The notes under the pieces are model-generated. The model ran no database searches and was not told the origin of the DNA. It worked only from the letters and a program-made list of their open reading frames with translations. Position numbers and translations under genes: made by a program. Shown here piece after piece: positions 1 through 10,194 of a DNA stretch of 58,394 nucleotides (positions are counted from its first letter, which is position 1; every line of letters begins with the position of its first letter). Location of the stretch: contig NZ_JAGXFK010000001.1 of the NCBI RefSeq assembly GCF_024637375.1, forward strand, positions 1 through 58,394, read 5' to 3'. This DNA is from Sediminimonas sp. (GTDB lineage Bacteria; Pseudomonadota; Alphaproteobacteria; Rhodobacterales; Rhodobacteraceae).

Positions 1-74
1 CCAGCGTGATGGCCGCGCGCCGACGGGGCCGTGGCCTCCGTCGCGCCAGATGTCGAGTTGTTCTTGTCGTCCAT
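1..74 (-). CDS. N-terminal fragment of an unidentified protein cut by the left edge
   Basis: Reading the minus strand from an ATG whose first base is at 74 gives an open frame of about 24 codons running off the left edge. It begins MDDKNNSTSGATEA and is rich in Asp, Asn, Ser, Thr and Ala, typical of a flexible N-terminal tail. A good Shine-Dalgarno sequence, GGAGAA, lies about six bases upstream at 81-86. No family can be assigned from so few residues. The call rests only on the start context and open frame. Confidence 0.5.
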   Translation of the reverse strand, partial: MDDKNNSTSGATEATAPSARGHHA

Positions 75-691
75 GTCCTATTCTCCTTCGCTCGGAAAAT
101 AGCGCTGCCATCTGTCTCAAGAAACCGTGCCCCAACCCACAAGTTTTCCGGCGCGACTGCGGTTTCGGAGCAAGCCAAAGCTCTGGCGGCAGGCACAGGT
201 AAATGCCTGGGCCACCGGCCTTCCAGTGCCCGTCTACAAGCAACTCCCGGAACAGCACCGCCGCCCAACGATGGAGGCAGTGACCACGAAATCACAACAA
301 CCGCGAAAGCCGGCAGAGGTATTTAACCCCTTCCTCGAAGAACGATTTTCGGACGTTTGAGGAATGTCTGATCAAGGCATTCGGCTACGCCAAGCTGGCG
401 GCTATATCGCTTTGCGAGGTAGCCAACTGGGCATTTGCGCCCGATTTCTCGGTTTCAAGGCCGCCTTGTCGGCGGTTCGGCGAAGTCTTCCGCAACGCCG
501 TAATCGGCATGCTGCAAGTTCAAAGGTTGGGTGGGGCACAGAGCCAACAGATTTTCTGCGCCGGCATCAGGCCGCTCTGTCCGCATTGCGGCCTCTCGAA
601 CCGCGCTGCGAGCAACCGGGGGCGCGCCAGAGGCAGACTGGGAACTTTTTGTCAGGTGGTGAACACTCGGGCGCGTTGCGAACGATCACGC
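75..691. other. 617-bp stretch without a convincing gene
   Basis: No reading frame here has a plausible start, codon use and recognisable protein. The stretch holds the promoter side of the gene cut by the left edge and, next to the M20 peptidase stop, one copy of a dispersed repeat (581-664). Long frames across it are in Arg/Pro-rich phases antisense to the peptidase or through the repeat. Confidence 0.6.
581..664 (+). repeat. Dispersed intergenic repeat, copy A
   Basis: This about 84-bp segment matches the reverse complement of 35136-35216 with scattered substitutions. Both share the blocks CCGCATTGCGGCCTCTCGA, GGCAGACTGGG and ACTTTTTGTCAGGTG in the same order. Each copy starts just downstream of a stop codon (M20 peptidase here, CDF transporter there) and has the same orientation relative to that upstream gene. 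That suggests a REP-like or 3'-end element rather than chance. Confidence 0.75.
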
Positions 692-2107
692 TCACCCCGC
701 CGGCGCTTCTTGCGGCCCGGGGGTGCGCCCGTCCGCACCGGCACCGATATCCCAGAACAGGGCCGCCATCAGGCGCAGCGCATCGCGGCATACGGGTTTG
801 AGCACATGTTCGTCCGGCGCGTGCTGCGAGCAGCCGCGGTAGGAATGCGGCACCCACACGGTGGGCAGGCCGAGGATGTCGGCGAAGGCGTCGTTGGGCA
901 GCGACCCGGCGAGGTTGGGCAGGATATGGGGCGCCTTTCCCGCGGTCCGTTCCAGCGATCGGGCCACGAACTTCACCCAGGGATGATCGGGGGCCAGGCG
1001 CGTGGCGCGAAAGAACCCCCGGTCATGGGGGGCAATCTCGACCTGCTCGAACCCGTGCGCGTCGAGATGTCGGCGCAAGGCGGGCAGGATGTCGTCTGGG
1101 TCGGTCCCCACCACGTAACGCAACTGGCAGGTGGCGCGGGCATGTGCCGAGATCGCGTTGACCGGCGCCTCGGGCACGCCGCTTTTCATCGCCAGGATCG
1201 CGAAGCTGTTCCAGCCATAGGCGCGTTCCGCCGGGGTCAGGCCTTCCTCGCCCCAGTCGGTGTCGATCGCCGGGCCGTCGCCGCCTTCGACCGGCAGACC
1301 GCGCAGGGCGGCGCGCACCTCGTCGGTCAGGCTGTCGGGGCGCCATTCGGGTATGCGGATCTGGCCGCGCGCATCGGTGATCGTCGACAGCGCCTGCGCC
1401 AGGATCATCGCCGGATCGGACAGCAGCCCGCCCCAGTTGCCCGAATGATGCGCGCCCTCGCGCAGGGTCACCACCAGGTCGAAAGTGATCCCGCCACGCG
1501 AGCCCATGAATATGGTGGGCGTCCCGGGTTGCAGGCGCGGCCCGTCCGAGGCGATCAGAACATCGGCCGACAGGGCCTTCTTGTGAAGTTCGAAGAACTC
1601 GGCCAGCCCGGGCGAGCCGGTCTCTTCCCCGGTCTCGATCACGACGCGGCAGTTGAAGCCCAGTGTGCCACGGGTGCGAAGCACGGCGTCGAGCGCGGCG
1701 AGGTTGACCAGGTGCTGCCCCTTGTTGTCGGCGGTGCCGCGGCCGTAAAGCCGCTCGCCCTCTTCGACCAGGCGGAACGGATGCAGCCCCTCGCGCCATT
1801 GTGCGGTCTGGGCACGGATTACGTCGCCGTGGCCATAGGTCAGAATGGTGGGCAAGTCGTCGCCTTCGTGCCGTTCGGCCACGAGGATCGGGCCCGCGTC
1901 CTGCACCGGGTTGGGATGGACTGCGCAGGAAAAGCCCATGGCGCTCAGCCGCCCGGTCATCGCCTCGCCCAGGTAGCGGGTCAGCTCGGGGGCCTGGTCC
2001 GGGTTCTGACTCTCGGTCTCGTAGGCCACCAGTTCGGCCAGCTCAGTTTGGAACCGGCCATCGTCGAAATAGGCGCAAGCGGTGTCGATCGCGGATGTTC
2101 TTGTCAT
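692..2107 (-). CDS. M20 family metallopeptidase (dipeptidase/deacylase type)
   Basis: A 471-residue cytoplasmic zinc hydrolase of the M20/M25/M40 family, which cleaves amide bonds in small peptides or acylated amino acids. The metal-site pattern is clear: YGHGDV at residues 91-96 supplies His93, ADNKG supplies Asp127, and TGEETGS carries the catalytic and ligand pair Glu161-Glu162. A dimerisation lid (SRGG...) lies between. There is no signal peptide. The ATG start overlaps the upstream gamma-glutamyltransferase stop as ATGA, so it is translationally coupled and is the last gene of the peptide-uptake operon. Its likely role is to hydrolyse the Cys-Gly or other dipeptide left after removal of the gamma-glutamyl group; the exact substrate is inferred from context. 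Confidence 0.88.
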   Translation of the reverse strand: MTRTSAIDTACAYFDDGRFQTELAELVAYETESQNPDQAPELTRYLGEAMTGRLSAMGFSCAVHPNPVQDAGPILVAERHEGDDLPTILTYGHGDVIRAQTAQWREGLHPFRLVEEGERLYGRGTADNKGQHLVNLAALDAVLRTRGTLGFNCRVVIETGEETGSPGLAEFFELHKKALSADVLIASDGPRLQPGTPTIFMGSRGGITFDLVVTLREGAHHSGNWGGLLSDPAMILAQALSTITDARGQIRIPEWRPDSLTDEVRAALRGLPVEGGDGPAIDTDWGEEGLTPAERAYGWNSFAILAMKSGVPEAPVNAISAHARATCQLRYVVGTDPDDILPALRRHLDAHGFEQVEIAPHDRGFFRATRLAPDHPWVKFVARSLERTAGKAPHILPNLAGSLPNDAFADILGLPTVWVPHSYRGCSQHAPDEHVLKPVCRDALRLMAALFWDIGAGADGRTPGPQEAPAG

Positions 2108-3687
2108 GGATTACCTTCCGGGTCTTCGCAAATTGCGTCGCCCCAGGGCGACATGATCTCGGTGCAGCCGGTGTTGATACCCGCCTTGCGCATCACGCCC
2201 GCGGGACAGGCGAACGCATAGGGAAACGGGCCGCGACGCGCGGTGCAGAGCGGGTGCGTGGCTGCAAGGGCCTCGATCACCCCGGCGGGCAGCGTTTCGT
2301 CGGCGACGACGGTCTCACCGCCCGAGACGTCGATACGCGGGTGGTGAAAGCAAGCCTCCATATCCATGCCGAAATCGGCCACGAAAGAAGCCATCTGCAC
2401 CATTGCCGAGACGATCTTGCGCCCGCCCGATGCGCCGAAGGCAAAGCGCGCGCCATCCGCCTCGCCCAGGATCGGGCAGACATTCATCAGGCAAGCCTTG
2501 CCCGGCCCAAGGGAATTGGGGCGTCCGGGCACCGGGTCGAACCACATGACCCCGTTGTTCATCACCAACCCGGTCGAGGGCGAGACGACGCGCGCGCCGA
2601 ATACCGACAGGAGTGTCTGGGTTTGCGAGACCATGTTGCCCTGCCGGTCGACCACCGAGAAATGCGTGGTGCAGCCGGCATGCGCCTCTGTCTCGCCGGT
2701 GTCGCCCATGTTGGCCAGCCGCTCGGCGTAGGCGCCCGAAAGGCCATCGGCATAGGCGGTAAAGGCGGCGGCGCCGGGCGCTTGGCCGAGGTCGCGGCGC
2801 GCCATCAGGTCCAGGGCGCGGCGGAAGGTGGGGCCGGCGGTCAGCCCCGGCATCGTGTGCAGGCGCGCGCCCCGGTAGTCGAAGCTGAGAGGCGCGCAGA
2901 ACCGCGCATGGTAGGCGCGCAGGTCGTCATGGCTGAGACAGCCGCCCTTGGCCCGGATGTCGGCGGCCATGCTGGCCCCCAGCTCGCCGTCATACATCTC
3001 GCGCGCGCCATGAAGCGCGATCCGCGACAGGCTGTCGGCCATGCGGGACTGGTCGAGCCGCTGATCGGCCAGGGCGGTCCAGCCGCTGGTCCTGGGCCAT
3101 TGCCCGTCTTCCAGAAACAGCGCGGCGGCATCGGGGTCTTTCGCCAGTTCGCGGGTGGTGGACGCAATGACAAGTGCGGCATACCAGTCGATCAGCAATC
3201 CCTCGCGGGCAAAGGCGATGGCGGGGGCCAGAAGGTCGGCCCAGGGCAGCTTGCCGAAACGCGCGTGCAACTGGCCCATCCCATCGACCAGGCCGGGCAC
3301 GGCGACGGCCGTCGCCCCCTGGACGTTGCGGTTGTCGACAACCTCGTCCCATGGGAAAAGATCGCCCGCCACGCCCTTGCCCGACAGCGGATAATCGGTC
3401 GGGTCCAGCGCCGCGGGCGCGCGCATGCCGTAGTTCAGCCCCTGTGCCGCGCCGGTGTCGGCGCGCCACAGCATCAGCGCCCCACCACCCGCCGGGCCGC
3501 TCATCCAGGGCTCCAGCACGCCGATGGCGAAAGAGGTGGCGATCGCCGCGTCCACCGCGTCGCCGCCCGCGGCCAGCACGTCGGCCCCGGCCTGGGCCGC
3601 AAGCCGGTGCTGCGCGGCGACGACGCCGAATTCTGTCTCGATGACGGTTTTTCGCGTCACCGCGGTGCGGGACAGATTGACGGACAT
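2104..3687 (-). CDS. ggt: Gamma-glutamyltransferase family protein
   Basis: A 527-residue Ntn-hydrolase precursor. The self-processing site is the first Thr of TTHFSVVD (Thr340 counted from the chosen ATG), followed by the conserved [13 protein letters not shown] strand; the large-subunit block with GGDAVDAA and [11 protein letters not shown] lies near the N-terminus. Family members cleave or transfer the gamma-glutamyl group of glutathione and related peptides. Most bacterial forms are periplasmic, but no signal peptide is visible here, so a cytoplasmic site is likely, matching the ABC importer genes just upstream. The ATG at 3687 is preferred over an in-frame TTG nine bases earlier because AAGG lies at a suitable distance. 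It is coupled to the M20 peptidase by an ATGA overlap. Confidence 0.88.
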   Translation of the reverse strand: MSVNLSRTAVTRKTVIETEFGVVAAQHRLAAQAGADVLAAGGDAVDAAIATSFAIGVLEPWMSGPAGGGALMLWRADTGAAQGLNYGMRAPAALDPTDYPLSGKGVAGDLFPWDEVVDNRNVQGATAVAVPGLVDGMGQLHARFGKLPWADLLAPAIAFAREGLLIDWYAALVIASTTRELAKDPDAAALFLEDGQWPRTSGWTALADQRLDQSRMADSLSRIALHGAREMYDGELGASMAADIRAKGGCLSHDDLRAYHARFCAPLSFDYRGARLHTMPGLTAGPTFRRALDLMARRDLGQAPGAAAFTAYADGLSGAYAERLANMGDTGETEAHAGCTTHFSVVDRQGNMVSQTQTLLSVFGARVVSPSTGLVMNNGVMWFDPVPGRPNSLGPGKACLMNVCPILGEADGARFAFGASGGRKIVSAMVQMASFVADFGMDMEACFHHPRIDVSGGETVVADETLPAGVIEALAATHPLCTARRGPFPYAFACPAGVMRKAGINTGCTEIMSPWGDAICEDPEGNP

Positions 3688-3688
3688 C

Positions 3689-4683
<995 letters not shown>

Positions 4684-4687
<4 letters not shown>

Positions 4688-5682
4688 GCTGACACCCCCT
4701 GTTCGGCGTTGCGTTTGCCATCGGCATGGACGCAGCGAAACCTGTGCCCCGCCGCACCCCGGTGCGGGATCGGCCCCTTGCAGGCGGCGACGGCGTGGGC
4801 ACAGCGGGTGCGAAACGCGCAGCCCTCGATGTCGCCGACAAGCGAAGGCACGATGCCCGGGATGGTGCCCAGTTCGCTGTTGCGCTCGGTTTTGCCGGGC
4901 AGCGGAATGCAGCGCAGCAATCCGCGGGTATAGGGGTGCGTGGGGGTGTTGAACACGTCCGCCGCGGGGCCCGTTTCGACCAGTTCGCCGGCATACATCA
5001 CCGCCACCTTGTCGGCGACCCGCGCGACCACGCCAAGGTCGTGGGTGATCAGGATCATGGCCATGTTCATTTCGCGCCCGAGGTCATGAAGCAGCCTCAG
5101 TATCTGGGCCTGGATCGTCACGTCGAGCGCGGTCGTGGGCTCGTCCGCGATCAGCAACTCGGGCCCGCACATCAGCGCCATGGCGATCATGACCCGCTGG
5201 CGCAGCCCCCCCGACAACTGGTGCGGATACTGCGACAGCCGGCTTTCGGCGGCGGTGATCCCGACCTTTTCCAGCAGTTCGACGGCGCGGGCGCGGGCGG
5301 CCTGCCGACCGACGCGCCGGTGCAGCAACAGCGCCTCGGTCAACTGGTCGCCGATCGTGTAGGCGGGGTTGAGCGAGGTCATAGGCTCCTGGAAGATCAT
5401 CGACATCCGGGCGCCGCGCAGCGCCCGCATGGTGCGCGCGCCGGCGGTGATCAGGTCGGTTCCGTCGAAGTCCATCCGCTCGGCACCACGGCGGATATTG
5501 CCGCCCAGCAGGCCCATCAGCGCCAGCGAGGTCAGCGACTTGCCCGACCCGCTTTCGCCGACGATGCACAGGGTTTCGCCACGGTCGAGGTCGAAGTCGA
5601 TGCCCCGGACCGCGTGCAGCGTGCCCGCGCCGACGGGAATGTCGATGGTCAGGTTGCGAACGCTCAGCAAGGGATCATTCAT
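4684..5682 (-). CDS. Peptide-type ABC transporter ATP-binding protein (DppD/OppD-like)
   Basis: A 332-residue ATPase with Walker A GESGSGKSL, signature LSGGLRQRVMIAMAL, Walker B LIADEPTTALD and switch LITHDLGVVA. The Cys-containing C-terminal tail (CAFRTRCAHA...C) is that of the DppD/OppD subfamily. The ATG overlaps nothing upstream but lies four bases from the permease stop. It pairs with the DppF-like ATPase in the heterodimeric motor of the importer. Confidence 0.92.
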
Positions 5683-5686
5683 TCCG

Positions 5687-6589
5687 TCAGCTCCGGTTTT
5701 CCGGCGCGGTCACGTCGCGCAGACCGTCGCCGACAAGGTTGATCGCCAGCACCAGCACGAACAGCACCACGCCGGGAATGACGACCATCCATGGCTCGAA
5801 CAGCATCATGTTCTTTCCTTCCGACACCATCAGCCCCCAACTGGGCGTGGGCGGCTGGACACCAAGCCCGAGGAACGACAGCGCCGCCTCCAGCAGAATG
5901 GCATGGGCCATTTCCAGCGTGACCACCACGATCAGGTTGTTGGCGATGTTGGGCATGATCTCGGACAGGATCACGCGCGGGGTCGAGGCGCCGATGGCAC
6001 GGGCGGCGGCCACGTATTCGCGGTTTCGCACCTGCAGCGTCGAGGCGCGCATGACCACGGCGAACCGGTCCCACAGCAGCAGGCCCAGCACCACGATCAC
6101 CACCTGGAGCGAGCCACCCAGGATCGCCACCACCGCCAGCGCCACCAGCACCACGGGCATGGCAAGGCGCACGTTGATGAGAAACGTCACCACCATGTCC
6201 ACGCGGCCGCCGAAATAGCCGGCGGAGACGCCCATGGTGGTGCCGATCACACCCGAAATGAACGCCGCGACCGCCCCGATCAGCAGCGAGACGCGCGCGC
6301 CGTAGATGAGGCGCGACAGGTAATCGCGCCCCAGGTGATCCGTCCCCAGCGGGTGCGCCCAGTCGCCGCCCAGAAAGACCGGCGGCTCCATCCGGGTCAT
6401 CAGGCTTTGCGCGTAGGGGTCGTGCGGGGCGAGAAGCGGCGCGAAGATCGCGACGAACAGCAGAACGCCAAGGACGACGGCACCGAGCAGCAGGCCCTGG
6501 TGGCCGAGGATTCGCTTGCGCATCATCTGACCCGGGGTCGGGCCGGCGATGTCGCGCAGCAGGGGGTCAAGGGGCTCGGTCGTGGCCAT
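5687..6589 (-). CDS. Peptide-type ABC transporter permease (DppC-like)
   Basis: A 300-residue inner-membrane permease with the N-terminal OppC segment (residues about 25-75), PHDPYAQSL and GTDHLGRDYLSRLIYGARVSL, the hallmark junction of DppC/OppC proteins. The remaining five helices follow and contain the EAA loop EYVAAARAIGAS. One base separates it from the DppB-like gene upstream and four bases from the DppD-like ATPase gene downstream. It forms the translocation channel with the DppB-like partner. Confidence 0.92.
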   Translation of the reverse strand: MATTEPLDPLLRDIAGPTPGQMMRKRILGHQGLLLGAVVLGVLLFVAIFAPLLAPHDPYAQSLMTRMEPPVFLGGDWAHPLGTDHLGRDYLSRLIYGARVSLLIGAVAAFISGVIGTTMGVSAGYFGGRVDMVVTFLINVRLAMPVVLVALAVVAILGGSLQVVIVVLGLLLWDRFAVVMRASTLQVRNREYVAAARAIGASTPRVILSEIMPNIANNLIVVVTLEMAHAILLEAALSFLGLGVQPPTPSWGLMVSEGKNMMLFEPWMVVIPGVVLFVLVLAINLVGDGLRDVTAPENRS

Positions 6590-6590
6590 G

Positions 6591-7508
6591 TCAGCTACTC
6601 CGCATCCGGGGGTCGAGCCAGGCGTTCAGCACGTCCGCCAGGAAGGTGAAAACGATGTAGAACATCGAGAATACAAGGATCAGCGCCTGCACGGTGGGAA
6701 GGTCGTTGCGCGCGATGCTTTCCCAAGCGAGATACCCCGCCCCGTGCAGCGCGAAGATCGACTCGACCACGATCGAGCCGCCCAGCATGAACCCCATCTG
6801 CACCGCTGCCAGCGACACCACCGGGATGATCGCGTTGCGCAGCGCGTGGCGAAACAGCACCCGCCCCTCGGGCGCGCCCTTGGCGCGGGCGGTGCGGACA
6901 TAGTCGGAAGACAGCACATCGAGCATCCCCGCCCGGGTCAGGCGCATGATCGCCGGCATGGCATAGTAGGCCAGAACGATCGTCGGCATGATGAAATGCG
7001 CCGGGCTCGACGCCCCCGAGGCCGGCAACCAGCCCAACCGGATGGCGAAGACCACGATCAGGATCAGGCCGAACCAGAAGCTGGGCATCGCCTGCCCCGC
7101 CACCGACAGGAATAGCGCCACCCGGTCGATGACCGAATTGGGCCGGATCGCCGCCGCCACCCCCAAAGGCACCGCGGTCAGCAGCGCGAAGGTGATGCCG
7201 CACAGGCCCAGGGTCATGGTCACGCTCAGCCGGTCCACGATGAGCGAGGCCACCGGCAGACGGAAATAGTAGCTTTCCCCGAAATCGAATTGCAGGGCGG
7301 ATACCAGCCAGTCCGCGTATTGCACGATCATCGGGCGATCAAAGCCATAGAGCTCGCGAACCGCCTCGATATCCTCGCCGCTGGCGGTTTCGCCCGCCAG
7401 CGCCGCGGCCGGGTCCCCGGCCAGAAACAGCAGCGAGAAGCTGATGAACGAGACGGTCAAGGCCACCAGAACGGCAAGCCCCAGCCTTTTCAGAACGAAG
7501 GTGAGCAC
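6591..7508 (-). CDS. Peptide-type ABC transporter permease (DppB-like)
   Basis: A 305-residue permease starting MLTFVLKRLGLAVLVALTVSF, the usual DppB/OppB N-terminus, with the EAA loop DYVRTARAKGAPE near residue 205 and C-terminal LADVLNAWLDPRMR. The start codon is GTG at 7508; AGGGA lies seven bases upstream. A 106-bp gap with a strong hairpin separates it from the binding-protein gene, the usual layout where the binding protein is made in excess. Confidence 0.92.
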   Translation of the reverse strand: MLTFVLKRLGLAVLVALTVSFISFSLLFLAGDPAAALAGETASGEDIEAVRELYGFDRPMIVQYADWLVSALQFDFGESYYFRLPVASLIVDRLSVTMTLGLCGITFALLTAVPLGVAAAIRPNSVIDRVALFLSVAGQAMPSFWFGLILIVVFAIRLGWLPASGASSPAHFIMPTIVLAYYAMPAIMRLTRAGMLDVLSSDYVRTARAKGAPEGRVLFRHALRNAIIPVVSLAAVQMGFMLGGSIVVESIFALHGAGYLAWESIARNDLPTVQALILVFSMFYIVFTFLADVLNAWLDPRMRSS

Positions 7509-7575
7509 GCGAAAATCCCTGTTTCATCGCTCGTCCGGGGACGAGGAAACCACGGTCAGGACGAACATCTGCAAA

Positions 7576-7603
7576 CGGGGGCCAGCCGGCGGGCCGGCCC
7601 CCG
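7576..7603 (-). promoter_or_regulatory. Intercistronic hairpin between binding protein and permease genes
   Basis: Arms CGGGGGCC (7576-7583) and GGCCCCCG (7596-7603) pair perfectly, and an inner GCC/GGC extends the stem across one A.C mismatch. It is not followed by a T run in the direction of transcription. A stable stem just after a binding-protein gene commonly blocks 3' exonucleases or partly attenuates transcription, raising the binding-protein to permease ratio. Confidence 0.6.
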
Positions 7604-7614
7604 AAGCGGCATGC

Positions 7615-9144
7615 TTACTGCCACGACATTGTCGTGAAGCGCAGAACCTCGTCGGGCGTTGGCGCGTAGTCGACCTCGTTGGTGAACACGTAGTTGGTGT
7701 TGTACGAGAACATCGGCGCCCAGTAGGCCTGATCGGTGATCCTTTCGATCGCCTTGGCATAGTGCGCGACCCGCGTGTCGGGGTCGGTCGAACTGTCCGC
7801 CACGCTCAGATCGGCCAGCACCTGATCGTCCCGCGCATCATCGAGCGAGCCATGCTTGAAGAACTGGCTGACCATCGCCGAGGCGTCGTTGATCGAGTAG
7901 CTCCCCCAGGTCAGGAAGGCCAGCGGCACTTCGCCCTTCATGTTCAGATCGCGCAGGGCCGAGTATTGCAGGAACTTGAAGTCGGTCTTGATGCCGACGG
8001 CGTTCAGATAGCTCATGATCGCTTCGGCATAGTCGCGGTTGCGATAGGCGTGCAACTCGGTGGTGAACCCGTCGGGATAGCCGGCCTCGGCCAGGAGCGC
8101 CCTGGCCTTCTTGGGGTCGTATTCATAGGTCGTGGCCGCCTCCTCGACACAGCCGAACTGGCTGGGAAAGCACGGCGTCGAAACCACCCGGGACGCGCCC
8201 TTGAGAAGGGCTTCGACCAGCTCCTCGCGGTTGATCGCATGGTTCACCGCGCGGCGCACACGCAGATCGGTAAACGGCGTGTCGCCCGAACGGCCAGCGG
8301 CATCCATCGTCAGATAGCCCACGCGCATGGTCGACTCGTTCTTCACCGTGAACCGGTCCATCTCGGCCAGTTTCCCGGCCTGGTCGGCGGGCACCTGCCA
8401 GATCAGGTCAAGGGTGCCGCTGAACAGCTCGGCCATCTGGGTGTTCACATCCGGGATGGTGCGGATATCGACATTGGCGATCGAGGGCTGCCCCTTGGGG
8501 CTGTCATGATAGCTGTCGTTCCTTTCCAGCACGAATCGCTGGCCCGGAACCACCGAGACCACCTTGTAGGGGCCGGTGCCCACCGGTTCGAGCCCCATTC
8601 CGCTGGGACCGACTTCGGCGTAATATTCGTCCGGATACATGGAAACCGGCCCCGACAGGAATTCGATCGCCGCCGGGAACTTTTCCTTCAGGTGTATGCG
8701 GACGGTGTAGTCGTCGACCTTCTCGGCCGACTCCATCCAGTTCACGTTGCGCTGGGTCTTGACCCCGTTTTCCGCCTTGGCCACGAAATTGACGGTATAA
8801 ACCACGTCATCGGCGTTGAACGCCTCGCCATTGTGAAAGGTGACGCCCTCGCGCAACTTGAATTCGAGCGTGGTGTCGTCGATCCATTCCCATGAAGTCG
8901 CGAGGTTACCCTTGTATTCGTTGGTCGCCGGATCGCGGTAGATCAGCCCGTCCCAGACCGCGCGCTGCAGCACGACGCCCTCGCGCGACGAGTTGAAGTA
9001 GCTGTCCACGTTTTCCAGTTCCTTGGTAAAGGCGACGCGCAGCGTGTCGTTCGCCTTGTCGGCCCAGGCCGCGCCGGTGGCGGCCGTTGCGGCCAGCAAG
9101 ACGCCTGCGAGCCCCTGCCCGCACTTTTGCCATGAAGTCTTCAT
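7615..9144 (-). CDS. ABC transporter periplasmic peptide-binding protein (SBP family 5)
   Basis: A 509-residue extracytoplasmic binding protein of the DppA/OppA/GsiB family. A signal peptide (MKTSWQKCGQGLAGVLLA...AAWA) is followed by mature sequence with LRVAFTKELENVDSYF, the YKGNLATSWEWIDDTTLEFKLREGVTFHNGE block and the GPYKVVS motif. The ATG at 9144 is preferred to an upstream in-frame start at 9183 because it begins the signal peptide and has AGGGAGAG just upstream. It is the first gene of the operon. The ligand is unknown; the co-transcribed gamma-glutamyltransferase suggests glutathione or another gamma-glutamyl peptide. Confidence 0.92.
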   Translation of the reverse strand: MKTSWQKCGQGLAGVLLAATAATGAAWADKANDTLRVAFTKELENVDSYFNSSREGVVLQRAVWDGLIYRDPATNEYKGNLATSWEWIDDTTLEFKLREGVTFHNGEAFNADDVVYTVNFVAKAENGVKTQRNVNWMESAEKVDDYTVRIHLKEKFPAAIEFLSGPVSMYPDEYYAEVGPSGMGLEPVGTGPYKVVSVVPGQRFVLERNDSYHDSPKGQPSIANVDIRTIPDVNTQMAELFSGTLDLIWQVPADQAGKLAEMDRFTVKNESTMRVGYLTMDAAGRSGDTPFTDLRVRRAVNHAINREELVEALLKGASRVVSTPCFPSQFGCVEEAATTYEYDPKKARALLAEAGYPDGFTTELHAYRNRDYAEAIMSYLNAVGIKTDFKFLQYSALRDLNMKGEVPLAFLTWGSYSINDASAMVSQFFKHGSLDDARDDQVLADLSVADSSTDPDTRVAHYAKAIERITDQAYWAPMFSYNTNYVFTNEVDYAPTPDEVLRFTTMSWQ

Positions 9145-9210
9145 CACTTTCTCTCCCTGTGTTGATGGCGCGCTGACAGCCACGCCCGCGGTGGATATGT
9201 TCTTGACGCA

Positions 9211-9229
9211 TGTATCATATTATAATACA
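9211..9229. promoter_or_regulatory. AT-rich palindrome in the divergent SBP/IclR promoter region
   Basis: TGTATCATATTATAATACA is a near-palindrome (TGTAT...ATACA arms) in an AT-rich island between the divergent operon and regulator genes. TATAAT occurs on both strands inside it (9221-9226 on plus, 9219-9224 on minus), and TTGACG lies at 9203-9208. Its place and symmetry fit an IclR-family operator overlapping divergent promoters. The assignment is inferred. Confidence 0.45.
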
Positions 9230-9311
9230 CGACATCTTTATATGATCATTAACGCCAATGTACCTGCATGCGTCAAGCCCTACCGGAGCGGGCTTGCAGC
9301 CAAATCACGGG

Positions 9312-10118
9312 ATGTGCATGAAAACCAAGCAAGATACGCTTTACGTCGGCTCACTGGCCAAGGGGCTGCGCCTGCTGCGCGCCTTCGACGAGGCCCATAC
9401 CGAGCTGTCGCTGACCGAACTCGCGCAGCGCAGCGACCTGGACAAGAGCGCCACGCAGCGTCTCGCCAACACGCTCCACATCGAAGGAATGCTGGAAAAG
9501 GACCCCGATACGCGCCGGTTCCGCCCTTCGCATGCCTGGCTTCAGATGGCCTATGCCTACTACTGGTCGGATCCGCTGGTCGGTCAGGCCATGCCCAAGC
9601 TGATCGACCTGTCGCAAGACCTTGGCGAGACCGTCAACCTGACCGAACTCTCGGGCGATCATATCGTCTACGTCAGCCGGCTTCCGTGCAAGCGAACCTA
9701 TTTCGCCGCCACCGTCATAGGCCGGCGCCTGCCCGCGCTTTCCACCTCGGCAGGCAGGGCCATGCTGGCGACTTTTCCCGAACCCGACCGCAATGCCGCC
9801 GTGGAAAGCTGGCCGATCAAGCGTTTCACGCCAAGCACGACAACCGACCGCGACAAGATAAGAGGCAGCATCGCGCGCGCGGCACGCGACGGCTTCGCGA
9901 TCTCGACAGGCCAGATGATCCTGAACGAAATCGGGGTGGCGACGCCGATCATCGGGCATGACGGACGTGCCTACGCGGCCGTGCAGTGCTCGGTTTCGGC
10001 CCATACCTGGACACGGGAAACGATCATCCGCGATATCCTGCCAAAGCTTCAGGACACCGCCAATGCGATTTCGCCCTCTTTCCAGGGCCACCGGGGGTCT
10101 GCACGCCCTGACCATTGA
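9312..10118 (+). CDS. IclR family transcriptional regulator
   Basis: A regulator of about 268 residues. The N-terminal winged helix-turn-helix reads SLAKGLRLLRAFDE...LSLTELAQRSDLDKSATQRLANTL, and the C-terminal IclR effector domain includes LIDLSQDLGETVNLTEL and the GRRLPALSTSAGRAMLA strand with the usual Gly/Ser-rich pocket. It is divergent from the peptide-uptake operon and most likely controls it. Start choice is uncertain: ATG at 9312 or 9318 are the best placed; an in-frame ATG at 9258 would add residues without family similarity and lacks a ribosome site. Confidence 0.9.
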   Translation: MCMKTKQDTLYVGSLAKGLRLLRAFDEAHTELSLTELAQRSDLDKSATQRLANTLHIEGMLEKDPDTRRFRPSHAWLQMAYAYYWSDPLVGQAMPKLIDLSQDLGETVNLTELSGDHIVYVSRLPCKRTYFAATVIGRRLPALSTSAGRAMLATFPEPDRNAAVESWPIKRFTPSTTTDRDKIRGSIARAARDGFAISTGQMILNEIGVATPIIGHDGRAYAAVQCSVSAHTWTRETIIRDILPKLQDTANAISPSFQGHRGSARPDH

Positions 10119-10194
10119 TACGGGCGCGGCATGGACGATATGTGAGTTGAGGGCCGCGCGGTCAGCGTATCCACAATCGAAAGGGGCCATCCAC

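Noticed and set aside
509..2221. Plus-strand open frame of 570 codons over the M20 peptidase
   Set aside because: It is antisense to a gene with clear catalytic motifs, its product is rich in Arg, Gly, His and Gln, and it has no domain. High G+C makes long antisense frames common here.
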